Shown here: in pieces, positions 59,207 through 64,000 of the stretch
Numbering within the stretch: position 1 is the first letter of the stretch
Layout of the letters: the number at the start of each line of letters is the position of its first letter
NCBI GenBank assembly: GCA_023266055.1
Contig: JAHFRW010000011.1
Span: 1-64,000 of the forward strand
Direction: 5' to 3'
Source of the DNA: Gammaproteobacteria bacterium
Lineage (GTDB): Bacteria; Pseudomonadota; Gammaproteobacteria; Ga0077554; Ga007554
DNA: 64,000 nt
The notes under the pieces: generated by a model
The model's input: the letters and a program-made list of their open reading frames with translations, nothing else
Database searches by the model: none
What the model was told of the DNA's origin: nothing
Translations under genes and position numbers: made by a program

Positions 59207-59300
59207 ATGCGATATCGGCGTGCGGATGTGACTGGGGGTACGTATTTCTTTACGGTCAACCTTGCGCAGCGAAGCCGTACATTATTGGTTGATGAGGGCC
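59207..59300 (+). pseudogene. RAYT (REP-associated tyrosine transposase) 5' remnant
   Basis: From ATG at 59207 thirty codons read MRYRRADVTGGTYFFTVNLA then QRSRTLLVDE, the N-terminus of IS200-like Y1 transposases that act on REP sequences. The frame then enters a REP at 59301, so the catalytic HUH and Tyr parts are lost. Confidence 0.75.
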
Positions 59301-59330
59301 GTAGGTTGGGCTGAGGCACGAAGCCCAACA
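59301..59330. repeat. REP palindrome, 30 bp
   Basis: GTAGGTTGGGCT, spacer GAGGCACGA, AGCCCAACA: arms GTTGGGCT/AGCCCAAC. It is identical over 30 bases to the element at 63675-63704. It truncates the RAYT remnant on its left. Confidence 0.85.
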
Positions 59331-59373
59331 ATGTTGGATAAGAACACTGACGAAATGTTTAACGCGCGTAAGG

Positions 59374-59408
59374 CGTAGGGCAGATTAGGCGCGAGCCGTA
59401 ATCCGCCG
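59374..59408. repeat. REP-like palindrome of a second type
   Basis: GTAGGGCAGATTA, then GGCGCGAGCC, then GTAATCCGCC: imperfect arms of the GGCGGATTA type. Together with 59074-59330 it fills the 344-base gap after the first immunity candidate; no intact gene lies there. Confidence 0.6.
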
Positions 59409-59435
59409 AATGTAACAACCGGATGTGTTGATAAT

Positions 59436-60785
59436 TTGTTGCAACGAGGCATTTTTTCTGTGAATTTTGGAGCGATGGCTGATGTTTCTGCAAAGGCGCG
59501 AAGCGCGTCGCCGATGGGTGCGAGACGCTTGGCTATTGCACCCTATGCTTGCCGGGGCATCAGCTACAGCTACGACGGTGCCTTACCGCTCAGCGAAACC
59601 TGGAGCGGCGTCGTCACACGCGCCTACAACGCCGACTTCAACTACAGCGGAGCAAGGGGTCACGTCTTGACATCATTCATTTTATTCCGGTGGACAGCTC
59701 CGGCGCGTTGCAAATGGCTAGCGAAAACGGCCCCTACCGTACAAAGCTATGGCTATGATGCCGTCGACCGCCTCACCCAGCACGTCGACGCCACCGGCCT
59801 GCTCAGTGACTACCAGTACGACACCAACGGCAACCGTACCCAACTCACCCAAGGTAGCATCGCCACCGCCTACCACCTCTCGATCACCAGCAACCGCCTC
59901 AATAGCCAGAGCGGGGCGGTAACCAAAAGCTACACCTACGATGCCGCAGGCAACCTGATCAGCAACGGCACCCATGCTTACACTTATAATGCACGCGGAC
60001 GCCTTGCTAAAGTCACCTACGGCACCCGCAGCAACACCTACGCCCTCAACGGCCTCGGTCAGCGCATCCGCAAGACCGGCTACGGCGTCAGCACGGGCAC
60101 TAACCGTTATGTCTATGACGCACAAGGCCACCTGCTCGGTGATTACACCAGCACCGGCGTCGCGATCCAGGAAACCGTATATCTGGGTGACATTCCCGTG
60201 GCCGTGCTCCAGGGCACCGCGGTGTATCACCTCCATGCCGACCACCTCGACACCCCGCGAGTGATCACCGACAGCACCAACAAAGTCATCTGGCGCTGGG
60301 ACAGCGACCCGTTTGGCGCCACCGCCGCCAACGAAGACCCGGACGGGGACCGCAAAAAATTCACCTATAACCTGCGTTTTCCGGGGCAGTACTTTGACAA
60401 GGAGACGGGGCTGCATTATAACTACTTCAGGGATTATGATCCGAAGATCGGGCGGTATGTGCAGAGTGATCCGATTGGGTTGGCGGGGGGGGTGAATCTC
60501 TATCAGTATGCCAAATCCAATCCACTCATCTATACCGATCCGACCGGAGAGAGTCCAATTGACTGTGCAAAAACATTTATCAGATGTAAAAAATGTGTAG
60601 ATGAAGGAAAAGAATGCCAGCAGAAACATTCTGATCCAATAGCCTGCCTCGATAGAGGTGAGAAACTAGGATTGAGTGTTTTTGGGCATATTGCGCAACA
60701 GTGCGCGCTGAAAAGTCCAGCGTGCGTGAATTGTGCAGTTGACATTATCAAATGTGGCTTTCAACCCTTGCCATTACCAAAGTAA
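59436..60785 (+). CDS. Orphan RHS 3' module with Cys-rich tip 2
   Basis: 449 codons open from a TTG; ATG 59475 is another choice and no ribosome-binding site is convincing, so it may be silent. It is a patchwork: RGISYSYDGALPLSETWSGV from a different RHS protein, about 60 bases of unrelated sequence, then from 59746 the near-identical RHS core (copy B) ending QSDPIGLAGGVNLYQYAKSN and DPTG. The 78-residue tip has nine Cys (e.g. DCAKTFIRCKKCVDEGKEC) and no recognised fold. It looks like a displaced tip cassette. Confidence 0.7.
   Translation: MLQRGIFSVNFGAMADVSAKARSASPMGARRLAIAPYACRGISYSYDGALPLSETWSGVVTRAYNADFNYSGARGHVLTSFILFRWTAPARCKWLAKTAPTVQSYGYDAVDRLTQHVDATGLLSDYQYDTNGNRTQLTQGSIATAYHLSITSNRLNSQSGAVTKSYTYDAAGNLISNGTHAYTYNARGRLAKVTYGTRSNTYALNGLGQRIRKTGYGVSTGTNRYVYDAQGHLLGDYTSTGVAIQETVYLGDIPVAVLQGTAVYHLHADHLDTPRVITDSTNKVIWRWDSDPFGATAANEDPDGDRKKFTYNLRFPGQYFDKETGLHYNYFRDYDPKIGRYVQSDPIGLAGGVNLYQYAKSNPLIYTDPTGESPIDCAKTFIRCKKCVDEGKECQQKHSDPIACLDRGEKLGLSVFGHIAQQCALKSPACVNCAVDIIKCGFQPLPLPK
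59746..60483 (+). repeat. RHS core repeat, copy B
   Basis: Same length as copy A (57727-58464) with scattered substitutions, and closer to copy C at the 3' end (GACCGCAAAAAATTCACC and CCGAAGATCGGG in B and C; GACAGGAAGAAATTCATC and CCGAGGGTCGGG in A). Confidence 0.9.
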
Positions 60786-60801
60786 TAACAAAGTCAAGGC
60801 A

Positions 60802-61254
60802 ATGAAAAAGAATACAAAATTAATGTTCTTTTCAATAGGGATACTATTAACAGGGTTTGCTGGTGGATTTTATATGGGGCAAACAATGACTAGCCAAATA
60901 CTTAATGGTGGAGCAGTAACTGTTTCAGCAAAACTCATTGAATTAGAAGCCAGCGATGCGGAGCGCGCATACAAATCAGGCAACATTTTAAAACAAATTT
61001 ATGGTCTGGAGCATTTTGGAAAGATTCTTGAGCATAATGTAGGTTCGTCACCCATTGTTGCTGATGAGGTAATTTATATTGATCTTGCTATTACATATAC
61101 ACGACTTGGCTTGTTGTCTCAGAAAATGAATAATCAAGAGAATGCGAATATATACTTTAATAAGGCGGTTGTTTTTTATAAAAAAACAGGAAAAGAGATA
61201 GCGGTTGATAAGTTAGTTAGCTTGGTTAAAAGAATGGATGAAAATTTGCAATAA
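60802..61254 (+). CDS. Candidate immunity protein 2 (membrane-anchored helical protein)
   Basis: 150 residues from ATG at 60802 (AAGG just upstream), 17 nt after the tip-2 stop; the frame is open further left. An N-terminal membrane helix (about 7-24: LMFFSIGILLTGFAGGFYMG) is followed by an all-helical, TPR-like domain (DLAITYTRLGLLSQKMNNQE, ANIYFNKAVVFYKKTG). The gene is strongly AT-rich. Immunity to tip 2 is inferred from position and from the predicted periplasmic location. Confidence 0.6.
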   Translation: MKKNTKLMFFSIGILLTGFAGGFYMGQTMTSQILNGGAVTVSAKLIELEASDAERAYKSGNILKQIYGLEHFGKILEHNVGSSPIVADEVIYIDLAITYTRLGLLSQKMNNQENANIYFNKAVVFYKKTGKEIAVDKLVSLVKRMDENLQ

Positions 61255-61322
61255 CGCTGACTGGATGGAATCGAAGAAGCCGAATAAAGGCTCATCTGGA
61301 ACTGGAATCTGATGGTGCCTCT

Positions 61323-61910
61323 ATGCCTTTAAATATTGGAGAAAACCCTTCGCAGGTAGAAGAAATACGTGTCGCGAGCGAATTGCTGCATGACGGGAAA
61401 TATCGTGATGCTTATGAGCACTTTTTGAGCCTAGCACAGAGGGGATCAACAATGGCTTGGTTTAATCTTGGATGGATGTATCACACGGGAACAGGTGTCG
61501 ATAAAGATCTTGATAAAGCAAAGCAGTATTATCAACAAGCAGCTGATAGTGGATCTCCGATAGCGCGTCATTATCTTGGAACGCTTTATCGCGCGAAAGG
61601 AAGCTTCAATGACGCTCTTCATTGGTTTGAGCTTGCGGCAAAAGATGGTTATCTGCCGTCGATATATTGGGCCGGAAGCATGTACTTGCTTGGTGAGGGC
61701 ATTTCACAAGATGTTAAAAAGGCAGAGATCTATCTGCGAACTGCAACCGAGAAAGGACACGTTTACGCTAGGCGCGATCTAGCGCTCGCCTTAATTAAGG
61801 GCTCTTTCGGGCATAGAGAGATCGTTAAGGGTGTGTTTGAATGGCTAGGATCAATCATTGCAGGAATGCGCCTCGGTGCTCGTGAACCTCAAAGCGAACA
61901 ACTAATGTAG
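61323..61910 (+). CDS. Sel1-repeat protein
   Basis: 195 residues, no signal peptide. Four or so Sel1-like repeats are visible (AWFNLGWMYHTGTGVDKDLD, then ARHYLGTLYRAKGSFNDALH, SIYWAGSMYLLGEGISQDVK, YARRDLALALIKG). Sel1-repeat genes are often found as immunity or accessory genes in polymorphic-toxin loci. No tip gene stands directly before it, so it could be a leftover of a lost tip/immunity pair. Confidence 0.8.
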   Translation: MPLNIGENPSQVEEIRVASELLHDGKYRDAYEHFLSLAQRGSTMAWFNLGWMYHTGTGVDKDLDKAKQYYQQAADSGSPIARHYLGTLYRAKGSFNDALHWFELAAKDGYLPSIYWAGSMYLLGEGISQDVKKAEIYLRTATEKGHVYARRDLALALIKGSFGHREIVKGVFEWLGSIIAGMRLGAREPQSEQLM

Positions 61911-62021
61911 CCAGGTAGGATGGACACGGAAGGCGTGCCCACGGGGAATGAATAAACGTGATGACTGATGAAACATTGTGGACGTTGCTTGTCGTCAAGA
62001 TGAACTATAACGGCGTGATAT

Positions 62022-63167
62022 TTGATAACGAAAAAACAACCAGGGATCATGATTAAGTTGAAATACCCTCATCCAAATTACAATACCGTACAGCCAGCCC
62101 GCGCTGACCGCTTGCGTCTATTGTGGTACTGGTTACAGGATCACTGCGATAATGGTACGCATCGGCTGATTGACGTTTATAAAATCCACGGCAATCGTAT
62201 AGCGCATAACGATGCCGCAGGCAACCTGATCGGTGTTCTGACCGGCACGGGTGCCCAACTCTACGCCTACAACGCACGCGGACGCCTCGCCGCCAGCGTC
62301 ATCTATGAGAATGCCCAGGGCACCCGCAGCAACACCTACGCCCTCAACGGCCTCGGTCAGCGCATCCGCAAGACCGGCTACGGCGTCAGCACCGGCACTC
62401 ACCGTTATGTCTACGACGCACAAGGCCACCTGCTTGGTGATTACACCAGCACCGGCGTCGCGATCCAGGAAACCGTGTATCTGGGTGACATTCCCGTGGC
62501 CGTGCTCCAGGGCACCGCGGTGTATCACCTCCATGCCGACCACCTCGACACCCCGCGAGTGATCACCGACAGCACCAACAAAGTCATCTGGCGCTGGGAC
62601 AGCGACCCGTTTGGCGCCACCGCCGCCAACGAAGACCCGGACGGGGACCGCAAAAAATTCACCTATAACCTGCGTTTTCCGGGGCAGTACTTTGACAAGG
62701 AGACGGGGCTGCATTATAACTACTTCAGGGATTATGATCCGAAGATCGGGCGGTATGTGCAGAGTGATCCGATTGGGTTGGCGGGTGGGCTTAATACATA
62801 CGCGTATGTCGCTAACAATCCTTTGCGGTTCACCGATCCAATGGGATTGATGGGATCAAGTGGCATGCAATCTCCTTCCTCTCCTGGAGCCAGTGCATCT
62901 TGCGATGGTCGGTGGCGCAAGATTCGATGGATCCGGGATCCATTTTCAGCGTTCACGCTCACATGTACATGTTATTGGAGCTGCACATCCTGTCCCAATT
63001 CTGGTAAGGGGGACGCATTCTCTGACCCTAACTTTGGCCAATATTCGACCAAAGGCAAAATTATTTTTTCCGGAAAACCCGGTGTTGATTACGATCCGGA
63101 AGCTGGAGATGCATGCCAATGTGGTGAGCCGGGGTCGTCAAAAGGTTGTGATCCATGCGGAAACTAA
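62022..63167 (+). CDS. Orphan RHS 3' module with Cys-rich tip 3
   Basis: 381 codons from TTG 62022 (ATG 62049 is the alternative). The first 55 or so residues are not RHS-like; HNDAAGNLIGVLTGTGAQLY is core sequence of another RHS allele. From 62317 it joins the shared core (copy C) and ends QSDPIGLAGGLNTYAYVANN and DPMGL. The 105-residue tip has nine Cys, including TCTCYWSCTSC and CQCG, C, CDPCGN near the end. A lipoprotein gene overlaps its stop by 13 nt. Confidence 0.7.
   Translation: MITKKQPGIMIKLKYPHPNYNTVQPARADRLRLLWYWLQDHCDNGTHRLIDVYKIHGNRIAHNDAAGNLIGVLTGTGAQLYAYNARGRLAASVIYENAQGTRSNTYALNGLGQRIRKTGYGVSTGTHRYVYDAQGHLLGDYTSTGVAIQETVYLGDIPVAVLQGTAVYHLHADHLDTPRVITDSTNKVIWRWDSDPFGATAANEDPDGDRKKFTYNLRFPGQYFDKETGLHYNYFRDYDPKIGRYVQSDPIGLAGGLNTYAYVANNPLRFTDPMGLMGSSGMQSPSSPGASASCDGRWRKIRWIRDPFSAFTLTCTCYWSCTSCPNSGKGDAFSDPNFGQYSTKGKIIFSGKPGVDYDPEAGDACQCGEPGSSKGCDPCGN
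62317..62785 (+). repeat. RHS core repeat, copy C
   Basis: About 470 bp matching the 3' part of copies A and B. The left boundary lies at GGCACCCGCAGC, where the sequence switches from a different RHS allele to the shared core; the right boundary is the tip junction. Confidence 0.9.
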
Positions 63168-63670
63168 TATTCTTCCGCGTGAGAGCGGTGTTAAGCAGCG
63201 TTTTCTTAACGACCATTCTTGGTTGTTCTTCTGGAACGGAGAATTACGATCTTATTAAAGAATTCTCCGTGCCGGAGGGCGCTTATAACGTGAAGAGACG
63301 GACACTGGGGAGCAACGGTGCAGAACAGCTATTTTTTCAAACCAAAGAGACTTATCCATCCACTCGCGTGCTGGACACGTATCGGGACTTTTTGCGAAAT
63401 CATGGGTGGATACAATGCTCTGGCGCAAACAAGAAATGGTCATCTCACGAAGACAGGTCGTCTAGCCCGTATTTGTTAGTTCATAAGTTGAGTGAGCATT
63501 GGATAAAACGAGGTGACCACAAGCTGCTCATACTGAGCGCGATGTATTACTCCGAGAAACTTACTAACGAACGACCCGACAATGACGAGCAGCACTTGAT
63601 TGTCTGGGTGCAGCGTGTCGCAGATCTGGAAAAAGAACTATCTGGTATTGGCGTAGCCTGTAATCTATAG
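63155..63670 (+). CDS. Candidate immunity protein 3 (lipoprotein)
   Basis: 171 residues. Signal peptide with lipobox TILGC (Cys24), so the protein should sit on the periplasmic face of a membrane. No known domain; YPSTRVLDTYRDFLRNHGWI and HLIVWVQRVADLEKELSG are helical. It overlaps the tip-3 stop by 13 nt, the tight geometry of toxin/immunity pairs. A REP follows 4 nt after its stop. Confidence 0.65.
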   Translation: MRKLIFFRVRAVLSSVFLTTILGCSSGTENYDLIKEFSVPEGAYNVKRRTLGSNGAEQLFFQTKETYPSTRVLDTYRDFLRNHGWIQCSGANKKWSSHEDRSSSPYLLVHKLSEHWIKRGDHKLLILSAMYYSEKLTNERPDNDEQHLIVWVQRVADLEKELSGIGVACNL

Positions 63671-63674
63671 CGCG

Positions 63675-63704
63675 GTAGGTTGGGCTGAGGCACGAAGCCC
63701 AACA
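63675..63704. repeat. REP palindrome, 30 bp
   Basis: Identical to 59301-59330, with arms GTTGGGCT/AGCCCAAC. The two copies bracket the two orphan RHS modules. Confidence 0.85.
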
Positions 63705-63817
63705 TGATTGGATTAAAAATTTTGGTGCGATGTGTAATCGAGAGCATTGGTTTTGAGACATGAATAAACGCATGACAAAATGCATAGCAACAACATGTTG
63801 GGGTTCGCAAAAAGCGC

Positions 63818-63846
63818 GTAGGATGCGGTGAGGAACGAACCGCATC
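63818..63846. repeat. REP palindrome of the GATGCGGT type
   Basis: GTAGGATGCGGT, loop, ACCGCATC: head GTAGG and 8-bp arms GATGCGGT/ACCGCATC. It lies 36 bases upstream of a RAYT gene start, the normal REP-RAYT arrangement. Confidence 0.8.
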
Positions 63847-63882
63847 GTTCGAGAATGCAAGGGGTGACAAGGAGAAAGGCCA

Positions 63883-64000
63883 TTGACTGAATATCGTCGT
63901 GCCCGTGTGCCGGGCGCCACATGGTTTTTCACGGTGGGACTTATAGACGGATTTGGCCGAACGGCGGGGCAATGGCTTGTTGGTTGAGAGAATCGATACT
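63883..64000 (+). pseudogene. RAYT transposase gene, frameshifted, cut by the window edge
   Basis: TTG at 63883 with AAGGAG at 63869-63874 starts LTEYRRARVPGATWFFTV, the RAYT N-terminus. The frame then reads GLIDGFGRTAG and stops at 63985. Another frame resumes the family sequence LAERRGNGLLVERIDT to the window end. The 16 bases at 63937-63952 stand where the family has about one codon, a net gain of 13 that shifts the frame. Confidence 0.75.

Noticed and set aside
59074-63846. CRISPR array from the repeated GTAGG elements
   Set aside because: The repeats are palindromic, of several types, irregularly spaced and flanked by RAYT remnants; they are REPs.

Overview
The window reads as a chromosomal segment of a non-enteric gammaproteobacterium, probably a motile, respiring one. 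This rests on gene order: tuf-tRNA-Trp-secE-nusG-rplKAJL-rpoBC, rppH-ptsP, surE-pcm-nlpD and tpiA-secG-tRNA-Leu-nuo, plus orn, cytochrome c4 and a chemoreceptor behind a sigma-28-like promoter. A betaproteobacterium is not excluded, and no genus can be named from the sequence alone.

Layout. 1-12,490 is the translation/transcription core: tuf end, tRNA-Trp(CCA), secE, nusG, four ribosomal protein genes with a structured L10 leader, rpoB, rpoC and a strong terminator. 12.5-19.6 kb is mixed accessory and housekeeping material: SDR, acetyltransferase, NIPSNAP protein, galE, argG behind a palindromic promoter, ppnP, a decayed cupin gene, a hydroxyacid dehydrogenase, a YtkA-like lipoprotein and cytochrome c4. 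19.7-29.3 kb holds ptsP, rppH, a DUF4010 membrane protein with a Fur-like box at its promoter, surE-pcm-nlpD (no rpoS after it), a DUF5658 protein, proS and arfB. 29.6-32.4 kb has a TPR protein, a peroxiredoxin, a GFA protein and a truncated gene. 32.4-37.7 kb is an electron-transfer flavoprotein module: ETF-quinone oxidoreductase and a LysR regulator diverge from etfBA and a ferredoxin-NADP reductase. 37.8-44.0 kb carries redox proteins (cupredoxin, dihaem peroxidase, small cytochrome c), a chemoreceptor, phhB and an M48 protease. 44.0-54.6 kb is orn, tpiA, secG, tRNA-Leu(GAG) and nuoABCDEFGH.

Right after nuoH, where nuoI is expected, the operon stops and an RHS (YD-repeat) polymorphic-toxin island runs to the right edge. 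It has one full-length Sec-exported RHS protein, two orphan RHS 3' modules sharing about 730 and 470 bp with it, three unrelated but uniformly cysteine-rich C-terminal tips, and small AT-rich genes just after each tip that look like immunity genes. REP-type palindromes and two broken remnants of REP-associated tyrosine transposases (RAYT) are scattered through it. This island is the best candidate for an undescribed system here: an exported RHS toxin locus that appears to swap its tip by recombination with silent downstream cassettes, placed inside the complex I operon.

No rRNA gene and no CRISPR array were seen.
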